Program-made: the position numbers and the translations under genes
Origin: Comamonas terrigena NBRC 13299
GTDB taxonomy: Bacteria > Pseudomonadota > Gammaproteobacteria > Burkholderiales > Burkholderiaceae_C
NCBI RefSeq assembly: GCF_006740045.1
Contig: NZ_AP019749.1
Location: forward strand, 2,747,001 to 2,811,000
Reading direction: 5' to 3'
Length of the DNA: 64,000 bases
Shown: positions 1 to 8,622 of the stretch, one piece after another
Layout: every line of letters starts with the position of its first letter
Position numbering within the stretch: the first letter of the stretch is position 1
The notes under the pieces: model-generated
The model's input: the letters and a program-made list of their open reading frames with translations, nothing else
Databases searched by the model: none
Told to the model about the DNA's origin: nothing

Positions 1-142
1 TCCATGCGCTCTTTGTCTCAACGATATAGCCATCAGGCAGCGGGGAGAAATCAAAGTCCTCCCCATTTATCTTCAACAAGTCGCCGCTTTTATAAAGCTC
101 CAAAGTGTCGAACCGAAATTGCGGTGTGAATTTGATTTTCAT
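1..142 (-). CDS. Tail-fibre-associated hypothetical phage protein (N-terminal part)
   Basis: An ATG at 142 on the minus strand opens a frame that runs off the left edge of the window; about 47 residues are visible, starting MKIKFTPQFRFDTLELYKSG and containing the segment LLKINGEDFDFSPLPDG. Small proteins of this type are common directly downstream of tail-fibre genes in prophages, where their role is unknown; fibre assembly is a guess from position. The start lies 3 bases after the stop of the tail-fibre gene, so the two are surely co-transcribed. Confidence 0.7.
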   Translation of the reverse strand, partial: MKIKFTPQFRFDTLELYKSGDLLKINGEDFDFSPLPDGYIVETKSAW

Positions 143-144
143 AA

Positions 145-2439
145 TTAGTACCAATAGCCTTGGACAGAATAGGAAGTAAGAGTAATGTTCTGCGCAGTTC
201 CTCCGTTCTTTCCGACAGCAGCAATAGCCTGAGCTCCTGCCATTTGCGCATAACCATACATGAAGTCTGGAGACGTTCCTGGGTTTATCTGTGCAAAAAC
301 TACGGAAGACTTAGAAAGCACTACAGGCGTAGGCGTGGCATACCCTGAATACACAACAGGGGTGTTTGCAGCAACGCTCGTAACAGTAGCATTTGGGGTT
401 GCCAATATGGTTAGCGACCCATCGTTACGCAAGATAAATGTGCCGTTCGCGTTGCTACCATACTGCACTTGGCGGTCAACAACCCAGTTGGTTCCGTTGT
501 ATGTAGCAACAGTGTCAACATCTGTGCGAATATATCCGGCAGGCAAAGCCACCCCAGTAACTGTAACTGCCCCCACCGCACCAAGGCCATCAACATTGAT
601 TGTTGTGGCCCCGGTATTTGCAGCAGTTGCACGAAATGTCTTTATTTGCCCTCGCACCAATGAAGTCTGCGGATATACAGACGACAAGGTTATTGCGTTT
701 GCAGTGCCACCGTAGGTTCCAAACGCCCACGCCATGTGTCGGATGGTTATTTTTGCAGCATCCGACAAACCGAGGTCACCGCCGACAACAAGATTCTTCG
801 CCACACCCAGGCCGCCGGCGATACGCAATGCCCCCGTTGTCGCAGACGTAGATTCTGTGGTGTCGGTAACGTTAAGCCATCCGTCAATTTGGTTCTGTGT
901 GGAACCCGCAAGATGGATACCCCACTTAATCCCATAGGTACCAGACCCTGCGTAAACACCACGGAACAAGTACGCCGTGTTGATAGTGCCGGCATTTGTT
1001 ATTGAGGTGTAGCTACCCAACGCACGAACCAACGTGCTATTGGTATTAGTGTTGTTTATATAACTAGCAACGCCATATGAGTCATTAGTTTGCTTTGCAG
1101 TCGTCCCTACGTGCTGACTAATGAACCATCCTGCATAAGCGTTTGCCAGATTCTGAGTCCGCGCAGCATTATCTGTAGCATACCCACGCGCACCCGCAAT
1201 AACAGTGGCTTCGCCCACACCGTCGGCTGCAGCAGAAACTTCTGCCACTGCTTCAGAACCAACAAGTGAAATTGTAGACCCCGCTAGTTGGGCCACCGTA
1301 TTGTTGCCTCGCATTCGGAGGTATGCAGCACGATGTGTGCGCCCAGCAGTCAACGTAGTTGAGTCGGTGGAAATATCAAAATTTACACCTGATATATTTC
1401 CGTTAGCTGGGAATGTGGTATCTGTGCAGTAGACCCCCACGCCAGTATTCCAGGTGGTGCTGCCAATACCGATACGACTGGCATTAAATCCACCATAAAA
1501 AGACTGCACAGCCGTCCACGTCTGCGCCGTTGCAGTCAGAACAAACTGCTTCCATGTGCTAGTCGGAATATCCTCAAACCGCCCAGCGTAGAACACAGGT
1601 TTTGCAGTGTCCCACCGCAGCGACATAAAAGACCATGTATCGAGGGTCTTGCTGAAGAAGCCAGGGCTATACCGCATTTCGATTGGTATGGTTTCACCAT
1701 CCGCCCGGTAGAACCCCGACCCTTTAGCCAAACACTGCGCGAAAAAGTCCTGCAAGCTAGTTGCAGATATACGCGTGGCTTCGACCTTGGTTGCCCCAGC
1801 CTCAACGCCATCCAGCTTCAGCCGCTCTGCTGGCGTCAGCAGGCGCGCAGGATCAATGGACACCGCCGACTGCGCAGCACTCTGCGCCGCCGCATTCGCC
1901 TGCTGGGCGGCCGCATTCGCCGTGGACGATGCGGCTTGCGCATCGCCCTTGGCCAGTTCTGCTGCGCTCTTGGCACTCTCTGCCGCCAGCTTGGCTTCGG
2001 CGGATGCCAGCGAAGCGCCGCGTGCTTCCTGCAATGCCTGGTTGGAATCGATCACCGCGTTCTGTGCTGCAGCAACCATGTCCGGGATGCCGGATGAATC
2101 CACCACATCCTGCGCCTGACGCGCCGCCGCCTGGGCCGCGGCAACCGCCTCGGCAATGGGGCCTGCCACCGTGATTTCCTCGGGGTCCTGCAGCAGCACC
2201 ACATCGTCGTCGGTGATCGTGACACCCTCCACGGTAGTGCGCAGGCTATAGCGCCCGTTCACCGCGTAGAAATAGAAATTGCCCGAGCTGTCGGTGACCA
2301 GCGGATTCGGCGCGGCAATGGCGCCGGCGCGGTCCAGAAACAGGCTCGCCAGCTCGCCGGCCTCGTTCAGCACCGTCACGGGCACATTGCGGATCGCCGC
2401 GCCCGTGGTGCTGGTGATATTGGATTTGTACTTTTGCAT
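145..2439 (-). CDS. Phage tail fibre protein
   Basis: 764 residues. The first 95 or so form a compact head (VTVLNEAGELASLFLD, GNFYFYAVNGRYSL) typical of proteins that attach a fibre to a short tail. Residues about 95-195 are an alanine-rich heptad region (AAAQAAARQAQDV, AAQQANAAAQSAAQSA), expected to be a trimeric coiled coil. The rest is glycine-, threonine- and asparagine-rich, as in beta-structured fibre shafts and tips, and probably binds the host receptor. It is the last large late gene visible and has lower GC in its C-terminal half than the operon upstream, as often seen in exchanged receptor-binding modules. The function is inferred from composition and position; no enzymatic motif is seen. 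Confidence 0.8.
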   Translation of the reverse strand: MQKYKSNITSTTGAAIRNVPVTVLNEAGELASLFLDRAGAIAAPNPLVTDSSGNFYFYAVNGRYSLRTTVEGVTITDDDVVLLQDPEEITVAGPIAEAVAAAQAAARQAQDVVDSSGIPDMVAAAQNAVIDSNQALQEARGASLASAEAKLAAESAKSAAELAKGDAQAASSTANAAAQQANAAAQSAAQSAVSIDPARLLTPAERLKLDGVEAGATKVEATRISATSLQDFFAQCLAKGSGFYRADGETIPIEMRYSPGFFSKTLDTWSFMSLRWDTAKPVFYAGRFEDIPTSTWKQFVLTATAQTWTAVQSFYGGFNASRIGIGSTTWNTGVGVYCTDTTFPANGNISGVNFDISTDSTTLTAGRTHRAAYLRMRGNNTVAQLAGSTISLVGSEAVAEVSAAADGVGEATVIAGARGYATDNAARTQNLANAYAGWFISQHVGTTAKQTNDSYGVASYINNTNTNSTLVRALGSYTSITNAGTINTAYLFRGVYAGSGTYGIKWGIHLAGSTQNQIDGWLNVTDTTESTSATTGALRIAGGLGVAKNLVVGGDLGLSDAAKITIRHMAWAFGTYGGTANAITLSSVYPQTSLVRGQIKTFRATAANTGATTINVDGLGAVGAVTVTGVALPAGYIRTDVDTVATYNGTNWVVDRQVQYGSNANGTFILRNDGSLTILATPNATVTSVAANTPVVYSGYATPTPVVLSKSSVVFAQINPGTSPDFMYGYAQMAGAQAIAAVGKNGGTAQNITLTSYSVQGYWY

Positions 2440-2449
2440 CTGCCCTTCC

Positions 2450-3268
2450 TTATTTCACGCGCATCACATGGCAGCCGGTGGTGGCAATACCGCGCGCTTC
2501 GGTGCCGCCCTGCTTGGTCACCGACACCTCGTGCGTGTGCGATCCCGCTGCCGCCGCCGTACCGCTCACGTCGTGCGCATGTGCGCCTGCGTCCTGTAGC
2601 TTGGAATAGCGCACATAGCTGCGGTTGGTGCCAATGGCGCCATAGGTGTCGGTGGCCCCATCCGGGTTGCCTTGCCCCTCGTTGCCGGTATAGCCATGGT
2701 TGTGGCTGCCCGCCTGGCCGGTGCTGCCACTGACGGTGTGCGAATGCGCACCCGCCTGGGTGACCGCCGCCGCGTGGTCGTGCTCCTTGTTCTGGCTGTC
2801 CTGGATCAGCCCCGGCGCACCCGCAGACAAAGCCCCGTCACCGCGTTTGACGGCAGCGCCAAAGCTGTCCTTCTGCTTACCGTTGTTGTCCGGCAGGCGG
2901 AACGTGGTGGCCCCGTCCCCGCTGGAAAAGCTGGCACGCTTGGCCTTGTCCGCCCACCAGTCCGCTTCCGCAACCAGCGGATAGCCACCGGTCGACACAA
3001 ACTGCCACAGCGCCGGGTAGTCCGCGCGCAGCAGCAGATCCCCATCCTCCGGCTTGAAATTGGCTTTGATCCTGGAACGCGCCCCGCCCCACCACATCGA
3101 TCCGCCAAGGGGCATGCCAGCGGCGGCCACCTCATCGCGCAACTGCGCAATGCAGGCCGCGTGGAACCGGATGTAGTTGTCCAGGTTCGGAAAAACCGGC
3201 TCCGTGCCGGCGGGATAGTTCTCCGCCGAATTCGGCGAAAGCTCGTCTATGCTGTTGGGTACTGGCAT
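2450..3268 (-). CDS. Tail tip/collar-like protein with histidine repeats
   Basis: 272 residues. The middle part (about 50-130) has the look of a phage tail-collar domain (PLGGSMWWGG, ALWQFVSTGG, TTFRLPDNNGKQ). The C-terminal half carries five His-x-His motifs: HDH, HSHTVSG, HNHGYTG, HAHDVSG and HTHEVSV, evenly spaced by about 20-35 residues. In T4-type long-tail fibres such HxH repeats bind iron and build a needle-like tip; by analogy this protein may form a metal-stabilised distal tip. It lies 10 bases upstream of the fibre gene. The start at 3268 is only 12 bases after a terminator hairpin, and no good ribosome binding site is visible. Confidence 0.7.
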   Translation of the reverse strand: MPVPNSIDELSPNSAENYPAGTEPVFPNLDNYIRFHAACIAQLRDEVAAAGMPLGGSMWWGGARSRIKANFKPEDGDLLLRADYPALWQFVSTGGYPLVAEADWWADKAKRASFSSGDGATTFRLPDNNGKQKDSFGAAVKRGDGALSAGAPGLIQDSQNKEHDHAAAVTQAGAHSHTVSGSTGQAGSHNHGYTGNEGQGNPDGATDTYGAIGTNRSYVRYSKLQDAGAHAHDVSGTAAAAGSHTHEVSVTKQGGTEARGIATTGCHVMRVK

Positions 3269-3279
3269 GGATTGCCCAT

Positions 3280-3304
3280 AAAAAAAGCCTCCACAAGGGA
3301 GGCT
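3280..3304 (-). terminator. Hairpin terminator before the tail-tip gene
   Basis: On the minus strand AGCCTCC and GGAGGCT flank a 5-base loop and are followed by a run of seven U. It ends the transcript coming from the gene at 6087-4447, or allows partial read-through into the tail genes. Confidence 0.75.
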
Positions 3305-3344
3305 GGTGAATAAAAACCCGCTGCAGGCGGTTCAAGGAAGAAGC

Positions 3345-3896
3345 ATGAAGGGCTGGAGAAAATTCTTTTACATCGTGGACAAAGGTTCCGATCTGCTTCT
3401 GATGTTCGCAGCTGTATTTATCTACTATGCTCTTGGAATTGGCCTTTTGATCAGTGGGTTTTTTCTTTTTTTCAGATGGGTTATCAGACCCACAGGTCTT
3501 CGCAGTGACTTCCCCCGCCTCATAGCCAAAATTTCTGATCTGACCATCCAGTCCATCGACAAGATTACTGACTTATTCCATCAGTTCATTGAAACCATCG
3601 CCGGAATTCCGGATACCTTGCGCCAACTCAGCCTTGAAACCTTCACCCAATTCATCAGCGGGTGGCTGACCCAATCAGGATTCGCTCCCTCAACCCATGT
3701 CTTTATCATTGCCATGGCGGGCCTGGCGATAATTTTCTTGATCGTGCTGCAATATTGGCCCCTAGTGCTCCGACAGGCACGCCACCCACTCACACCCCGG
3801 TGGCTTGACGCAGCCTGGGCCCGTACCGGCGGCCCACCCGTCCTTGACGTTCGCTGCCATGAGAAAAGCCTTTATCGTCGGAATTTGTTACGATAA
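3345..3896 (+). CDS. Membrane protein of unknown function, opposite to the late operon
   Basis: The ATG at 3345 is preceded by AAGGAAGAAG and is preferred over the upstream in-frame start. 183 residues: a hydrophobic stretch at about 12-50 (LLLMFAAVFIYYALGIGLLI, probably two helices), an amphipathic middle with repeated isoleucine/leucine (IDKITDLFHQFIETIAGI), and a second hydrophobic segment near 122-140. The tail is arginine-rich. It sits on the plus strand inside a minus-strand late operon, so it is probably expressed in the lysogen (lysogenic conversion, superinfection exclusion or similar); this is inference. A second small membrane gene follows after 34 bases. Confidence 0.6.
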   Translation: MKGWRKFFYIVDKGSDLLLMFAAVFIYYALGIGLLISGFFLFFRWVIRPTGLRSDFPRLIAKISDLTIQSIDKITDLFHQFIETIAGIPDTLRQLSLETFTQFISGWLTQSGFAPSTHVFIIAMAGLAIIFLIVLQYWPLVLRQARHPLTPRWLDAAWARTGGPPVLDVRCHEKSLYRRNLLR

Positions 3897-3930
3897 CGAT
3901 ACAAACACCACCTCAAGGGAGAACACTGCA

Positions 3931-4134
3931 ATGGGAAGCTTCAGCATCTGGCACTGGTTCACTATGTTCATATTCGGACTCGTTGTCTGGCTTGCAGTGG
4001 CATGGCCCATTGCACGAATCCTGACAAGAACCGGCCATTCGAAATGGCTGGCCGTGCTGGCGCTGATCCCGGGTGTGAACTGGATTTCTCTCTGGATCTT
4101 TGCCTACAAGCCCTGGCCTCGCGAAGGCGAATAA
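3931..4134 (+). CDS. Small two-helix membrane protein
   Basis: 67 residues from an ATG at 3931 with AAGGGAG ten bases upstream; longer in-frame starts upstream have no ribosome binding site. Hydrophobic segments at about 8-27 and 40-58 are joined by a polar loop (ARILTRTGHSKW). The pattern IARILTRTGHSKW followed by LIPGVNWISLWIFAYKPWP resembles a common family of uncharacterised small inner-membrane proteins. It forms a two-gene unit with the membrane protein ending at 3896. Confidence 0.6.
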   Translation: MGSFSIWHWFTMFIFGLVVWLAVAWPIARILTRTGHSKWLAVLALIPGVNWISLWIFAYKPWPREGE

Positions 4135-4446
4135 CGGTTCAAGCCGCCGTGCCAATCCAGGCTTGGCGGCGTTGAACCAATGCACCTGGCCCGGCAAAGC
4201 AGGCGGTACATCCAAACAACATCCGCCCGCCGCCCATATTGCTTGGAGCGACCAACACCGCAGCCTAAAAAACCTGCTCCAGCCGGTTTTGGGCAACGGT
4301 GCTCACGGAGGGAATCGCGTCAATACGGCCACAAAGGCGCGACAAGACAGTTTCCTCCGTTATTTGCAACGTCACTTCTGCGCTCAATGGCCTGACAGCT
4401 GAAGCCATTGCCTGAGCCTGCAATCAGGTCTGAGCGCCTCGTCTTT
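4135..4446. other. Intergenic, with a long inverted repeat
   Basis: No gene is seen. At 4136-4178 an imperfect inverted repeat (GGTTCAAGCCGCCGTGCCAA against CTTGGCGGCGTTGAACC) could fold into a long hairpin. It lies between convergent genes and may act as a bidirectional terminator, although no T-run follows it. Confidence 0.4.
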
Positions 4447-6087
4447 CTACTGATGCCTGCCGCCTTGGGGACGACCTGTATATTTCGGACTCGTAAGCAG
4501 CCCTCCCATAAATTCCCCTTTTGGGGTATTGGAGAGTAATACCTCCTCCAGTACCTGCTGTGACAGCAGTCCCTTCCGGGCTTTCTGGGCATCATTGGTG
4601 AACCAGACATTCCTCTCCGGAATCTTGAACCCGCTCTTATTATGGGTTGCACCCTTTACCAAATCGACTGCCGCAAGAGGGTAGTTATTCCCAGCGACGG
4701 CCGTTTTTGCCGATGGGGCAGAAGGATGGCTGGCAACCCGTCCAATTCTCTCCAACAGCTGGATATCCTCAGGCGAAAAAGACGATCCCCTTTTTTCCAG
4801 ACCCACACGGCTGACAGCCGAATTCAACGCCTGCGAAGGAGATCTATCGAGTGCATCGGCACTGTGCAATCCACCGCGCTTGCGTGTAGCCTCGTGGGCC
4901 AGCTCGCGTCCTGCGGCCACCACATCGCCTTCGGTGCGAACCTCCAGGTCTTCCCGCCTCGGTGTCACTTGCCTGTGGTTGGTATCCCTCACATCTACGA
5001 CGCGCGGATTAGCCATTGCACTGCTGCGCTCGCCATCCTTGGTCAGTGTCTTTTCGCTTGCAACTTGCGTGGAAATCTCCGGGGTATCACCATGTGGTGG
5101 CATCATCACCGGCGCACCCCCTCGATGGCGTTGTGCTACACGCTCAAAGGCTTTGCCGGCAGCACCTATGGCCGCCTTGGCTCCAGAGCTCGCCACTGCC
5201 CCCCCAAGAAAACCCGATATCTTCTGGCCCAAGTCAGTCGCGCCCACTTCCCGCGCAATACCAGTGGCAAAGCCGTCCCCTGCTGCACCTACTAGTTGCA
5301 TTGCAGGTTCGTCTGCAAAGTGGCGAACCGCAGCGTTGACAATCGGGTCCTTAGCAAACTGCAGCAGCTTTCGAGCCGCAGCCGTCTGCACACCGCCACC
5401 AATGACAGCCCCTACGACATCGCCAGTGAGGCGCTCCATCCTGGTCTCAGGCTTGGCAAGCCCAAGCCGGTCGGCAAGTTGGGCCGCCATAACAGATTCA
5501 GGAGTAGTCGGGAGGCCTGCGAGCTGGAGTGCCAAGCGGACTGGCGATGTAAACAACTCCACGGTCTGCGCTGGCCCCACAATTGCATGTCTGGCGAACA
5601 AACTGGCTTGTCTGCCCAACGAATCCCATACGGAACGCTGCGGCGCGGGCGTTGTCTGTACTGGCTGCGCAAGTCGCGTACTCTCTGATTGAGGCACACC
5701 AACGTCGTCTGCGAAGTTGCGTGCCACGACAGAAGGGGTTTGGCGGCCTGCGGTCCACGGCCCCGAGCGGCGAAATGGGTCGGCCGGCGCCTCCATCGCA
5801 CCGCCGGCCGCCTCGACACCACGGCGCGTCAGAAGGCCGATTTCATGGCCAGTTCCCGGCGCAAGACGCTGAGGCGCATCCGACTGGCCTGCCTTGACGC
5901 TGGGGGTCTTCAAGTAGGAACGCAGATCTTCTGTAACAGCGTAGGGGGCCAGCACGTCATAGTCCGCGCCATCTGGCGCTGCAATGCGTAAAGTCGGCGG
6001 GCCTGCCTGGGCGTAACTGGCCTTGAGATAGTCACGCAGCTCTTCTTGTGTAATACCCTCCGGCGCTGTGATGCGTAAGGTTGCCAT
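4447..6087 (-). CDS. Putative internal virion / DNA ejection protein
   Basis: 546 residues. The start MATLRITAPEGITQEELRDY is repeated as an internal variant (TLRIAAPDGADYDVLAPYAV), a pattern seen at the N-terminus of ejected internal proteins of short-tailed phages. Residues 160-330 are hydrophobic and alanine/glycine-rich (FTSPVRLALQLAGL, GAVIGGGVQTAAARKLL, GFLGGAVASSGAKAAIGAAG), fitting membrane insertion during ejection. No transglycosylase motif was found. In related phages the corresponding protein is often far longer, so this copy may be shortened; its last 50 residues (VWFTNDAQKARKGLLSQQV) are unlike the rest. Start and preceding stop are separated by one base. Confidence 0.5.
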   Translation of the reverse strand: MATLRITAPEGITQEELRDYLKASYAQAGPPTLRIAAPDGADYDVLAPYAVTEDLRSYLKTPSVKAGQSDAPQRLAPGTGHEIGLLTRRGVEAAGGAMEAPADPFRRSGPWTAGRQTPSVVARNFADDVGVPQSESTRLAQPVQTTPAPQRSVWDSLGRQASLFARHAIVGPAQTVELFTSPVRLALQLAGLPTTPESVMAAQLADRLGLAKPETRMERLTGDVVGAVIGGGVQTAAARKLLQFAKDPIVNAAVRHFADEPAMQLVGAAGDGFATGIAREVGATDLGQKISGFLGGAVASSGAKAAIGAAGKAFERVAQRHRGGAPVMMPPHGDTPEISTQVASEKTLTKDGERSSAMANPRVVDVRDTNHRQVTPRREDLEVRTEGDVVAAGRELAHEATRKRGGLHSADALDRSPSQALNSAVSRVGLEKRGSSFSPEDIQLLERIGRVASHPSAPSAKTAVAGNNYPLAAVDLVKGATHNKSGFKIPERNVWFTNDAQKARKGLLSQQVLEEVLLSNTPKGEFMGGLLTSPKYTGRPQGGRHQ

Positions 6088-6088
6088 C

Positions 6089-6799
6089 TCAATTCACTTT
6101 CTGAATATTCCAGCCTGAGCTGGCGGTGGGGCGGAGCTGCGGGAACGACAGCCCGCGCTGCTGAAATTGCGGTTGCGGTTGCGGTTGCGGTTGCGGTTGC
6201 GGCTGAGCTTGTGGTTGCGGCAGTGATTGGGGTCGAGGTTGCGTCTTGTCAGCGGACCATGCCTGCTGGCCCGTATATGCATTCAAGCCCACCACCCGGC
6301 CACCCAGGTCCTGCTTCGTAATCTCCGGCGCGTGCATCAGCCCCGTATCCCGGGAGTCGCCGTAGTCGTCGATCGCCAAGATGCGCTTGGAGCCATCGGG
6401 CTGGGTCAACTCCTGCATCTGGTGGAGCTTGTTGCGGCCCAGGTTGAAGGTGGACTGCACTTGGTCGGGCGTCATAAACCTCAGCAGCTTCGAGATATCT
6501 CCCGTATAGCCGCCACCCTCGCGGGGGCTCAGGCTCGCCAACGCCTCCTCCCGCATCTTGGCCTGGGCCATCTGCAGCAGCCGGTTTTCCTGCTTGTCCT
6601 GGGCCTGCGAAAAGGCAGACAGGCCCATCAGCCCGCCGCGGCCGATGGCCTGCGCCGTAGAGCCCGAGCTGGACAGCGCGCCCAGTCCCGCCCCCAGCAG
6701 GGCCTGGCCCATGGGTGAATTCAGCAGCCCCATCAGGCCGCTCGGTTCTTGTTGCCCCCAGGCCTGTTGCATGGCCTCGTAGCTTGCTTGGTTGTCCAT
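6089..6799 (-). CDS. Late-operon protein with PQ-repeat tail
   Basis: 236 residues. The N-terminus (NSPMGQALLGAGLGALSSSG, GGLMGLSAFSQAQDKQENRL) is a glycine-rich hydrophobic segment followed by a helix. Residues about 197-215 are a (Pro-Gln)n run encoded by a hexanucleotide repeat. It lies between two other glycine/alanine-rich genes, a place normally occupied by proteins ejected with the DNA; that role is inferred only from position and composition. Confidence 0.5.
   Translation of the reverse strand: MDNQASYEAMQQAWGQQEPSGLMGLLNSPMGQALLGAGLGALSSSGSTAQAIGRGGLMGLSAFSQAQDKQENRLLQMAQAKMREEALASLSPREGGGYTGDISKLLRFMTPDQVQSTFNLGRNKLHQMQELTQPDGSKRILAIDDYGDSRDTGLMHAPEITKQDLGGRVVGLNAYTGQQAWSADKTQPRPQSLPQPQAQPQPQPQPQPQPQFQQRGLSFPQLRPTASSGWNIQKVN
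6169..6198. repeat. Hexanucleotide repeat (GCGGTT)5 inside a phage gene
   Basis: Five perfect 6-base units, with degenerate copies on either side, encode the Pro-Gln run of the gene at 6799-6089. Because the unit is a multiple of three, slippage would change the length of the run without breaking the frame. Confidence 0.85.
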
Positions 6800-6802
6800 T
6801 GC

Positions 6803-7432
6803 TTACCCCCGTCGTGCCGCGCGCTGTGCCATCAGCTTTTCAGCGCCGGAAAGTTGATTGGTGCGGCCTGCCGACAGCAGGCCCGTGAAATCCGCCTGCC
6901 GCGCAGGAATGCCGGCAGACTGGGCCTGGGGCGGCGCCGGGTTGCTGCCCAGCACCCCGGTTGTCTGCGCCAGCATGGCCAGGTCGTTCGCCGTTCTCAG
7001 GTTCGATGCGGACAGCAAGCCGCTCCCGGCCCCGCTGGCGTAACCAGCCCCCACACCGCCGGCCAGCAGGCCCTGGCCGCCCCCCATGCCGGATGCCGCC
7101 AGCCCCTGGCTGGCCAGCAGACCCTGCCCACCGCCCATGGCGGCCAGGTTGGAAGACCCGGCCCCCGCCATGGACAGCCCCAGGCCGGAACCCGACCCCG
7201 CAGCCGCACCCGATATCGCGCCGCTGACCGTCGTGGTGCCAGCCACCGTCGGCGCTGCCGCGCTGGTGATGGCAGTACTGGCACTGGCCCCCCCCAGGCC
7301 GCCAGCCGCCGCCCCGCCCAAACCACCGGTGACCGCCCCCAGGGTGCCGCCAATGGCCGCGCCCTTCAGCGGGTTGTCCTTGTTCGACAGGGCCCCGGCC
7401 ACCGCCCCGATTGCCATCGGTATCCAGAACAT
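6803..7432 (-). CDS. Glycine/alanine-rich putative ejection protein
   Basis: 209 residues from ATG at 7432 (a GTG one codon upstream is less likely because ATG overlaps the TGA of the preceding gene as ATGA). Residues 1-90 are a long glycine zipper (MAIGAVAGALSNK, AAIGGTLGAVTGGLGGAAAG), typical of membrane-active phage ejection proteins and gp14/gp7-type injection proteins. The C-terminus is polar (LSAGRTNQLSGAEKLMAQRA). No catalytic motif is seen. Confidence 0.5.
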   Translation of the reverse strand: MFWIPMAIGAVAGALSNKDNPLKGAAIGGTLGAVTGGLGGAAAGGLGGASASTAITSAAAPTVAGTTTVSGAISGAAAGSGSGLGLSMAGAGSSNLAAMGGGQGLLASQGLAASGMGGGQGLLAGGVGAGYASGAGSGLLSASNLRTANDLAMLAQTTGVLGSNPAPPQAQSAGIPARQADFTGLLSAGRTNQLSGAEKLMAQRAARRG

Positions 7433-8205
7433 CACTTGCCCCCGCCGCTTTGCTTGGTGGTGGTGCTGCTGCCCGCGGTGCCGCTCATCACCCCCGTCAT
7501 GGCCTGCAGCTTCTTGTAGGGGTCATCCTGCTGCTGCTGCCACTGCTCGTAGTTGAAGTCGGCGTTGTTCTGCGCCTGGTCCTGGTAGGCATTGCCGGCG
7601 TTCAGCATCTGGTTCAGGTCGGTGTAGTCCTGGTTGGCAAAGCCCTGCGCCATGCCTAACGCCGCCAGCTTGTTGGACTGGTTGGTGTTGTAGGCGTTGC
7701 CGTACATCTCGCTCGCCACATTGCCCAGGTTCTGCTGCAGCTGGCTCTGGCTTTGCTGCTGCATCTGCTGCAGGCCCGAATTGCCGAACGACCCCGACCC
7801 CACCATGGCCGACTCCATCTGCGGCTTGGCCGTCAGGTTGTAGCTGTCCACCACGCTTTTTTGCGCATTGGCCACCTGCTGGTCCAGGTACGGGTTGTGC
7901 TGGTCGCCCATCATCTGCTGCAGCCCGGACTGGGCCTGCTTCCACAACTCCGATCCGCCGCCCGCGCGCTCCTGCATGCCCTGCAGCGCCTGCTGCTGGG
8001 TGTCGTTCAACTCGCTGTAGCGCTGGCCGTCATAACCCTGCCAGCCCTTGTTGTAGATGTCCGTGCTCAGCTGCGCCACGTTGGACAGCAGGGGCTTGAT
8101 CTCGTCGGGGTACTGAATGCTGGAGTTCGATGTGCTGCTGCCGCCGCCCCCCTTGGCGGGCCGCAGCCGGCCCTGGGCACGGGCTTTCTCATGAAACGGG
8201 TTCAT
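7432..8205 (-). CDS. Glutamine-rich late virion protein
   Basis: 257 residues. The N-terminus is basic (MNPFHEKARAQGRLRP), followed by a Q/N-rich helical body (LNDTQQQALQGMQERAGGGS, MQQQSQSQLQQNLGNVASEM, YNTNQSNKLAALGMAQGF) with strong coiled-coil character. It overlaps both neighbours by ATGA. Such proteins usually lie between the tail-attachment and ejection genes of short-tailed phages. The exact function is unknown. Confidence 0.5.
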   Translation of the reverse strand: MNPFHEKARAQGRLRPAKGGGGSSTSNSSIQYPDEIKPLLSNVAQLSTDIYNKGWQGYDGQRYSELNDTQQQALQGMQERAGGGSELWKQAQSGLQQMMGDQHNPYLDQQVANAQKSVVDSYNLTAKPQMESAMVGSGSFGNSGLQQMQQQSQSQLQQNLGNVASEMYGNAYNTNQSNKLAALGMAQGFANQDYTDLNQMLNAGNAYQDQAQNNADFNYEQWQQQQDDPYKKLQAMTGVMSGTAGSSTTTKQSGGGK

Positions 8206-8615
8206 AAAGGCATCCTCATGGTTGTGTAAATCGGTTCCCAGGGCAGATGCCGCTGGTACAGGCGTTGTTGGGCGGGCCCGGCGCTGCAGCGCAGCTCCGT
8301 GCAACCGTTGGCCCGCGCCATGGCGGCCAGTTGCGCGCTGCAGGCCAGCCAGTGGCCGCCCGGTGCGTACAGCTCGCACACATGCAGCGCGCGCACGTTG
8401 GGCAGCTGGTCAATGCGGGTCACGGCCCAGCCCACGGCCTGGCCGTCCAGGTCAATGCGGATCAGGTCGCGCTCGCCGCGTGACAGCAGCAGCTTCAGCT
8501 GCTCGCCCGTGATCTCCCCGCCCGATGTAGCGCAGGCCCGCCCCAGCTGGTGGGCACCATCGGCCCAGGCCCGGCCCACAAAGGCCGCCGGCACAATGTG
8601 CAGTTGGTAGTTCAT
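8202..8615 (-). CDS. GNAT-like acetyltransferase in the late operon
   Basis: 137 residues. The arrangement of a helix, a strand with acidic loop (DLIRIDLDGQAVGWAVTRI), a strand (RALHVCELYAPGG) and a helix (HWLACSAQLAAMARANGCTE) resembles a small GNAT fold, although the acetyl-CoA loop R/Q-x-x-G-x-G/A is not clear. Genes of this type occur in structural operons of P22- and SU10-like phages; the substrate is unknown. Overlaps the next gene by ATGA and follows the previous one after 7 bases. Confidence 0.45.
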   Translation of the reverse strand: MNYQLHIVPAAFVGRAWADGAHQLGRACATSGGEITGEQLKLLLSRGERDLIRIDLDGQAVGWAVTRIDQLPNVRALHVCELYAPGGHWLACSAQLAAMARANGCTELRCSAGPAQQRLYQRHLPWEPIYTTMRMPL

Positions 8616-8622
8616 GTGCCCC

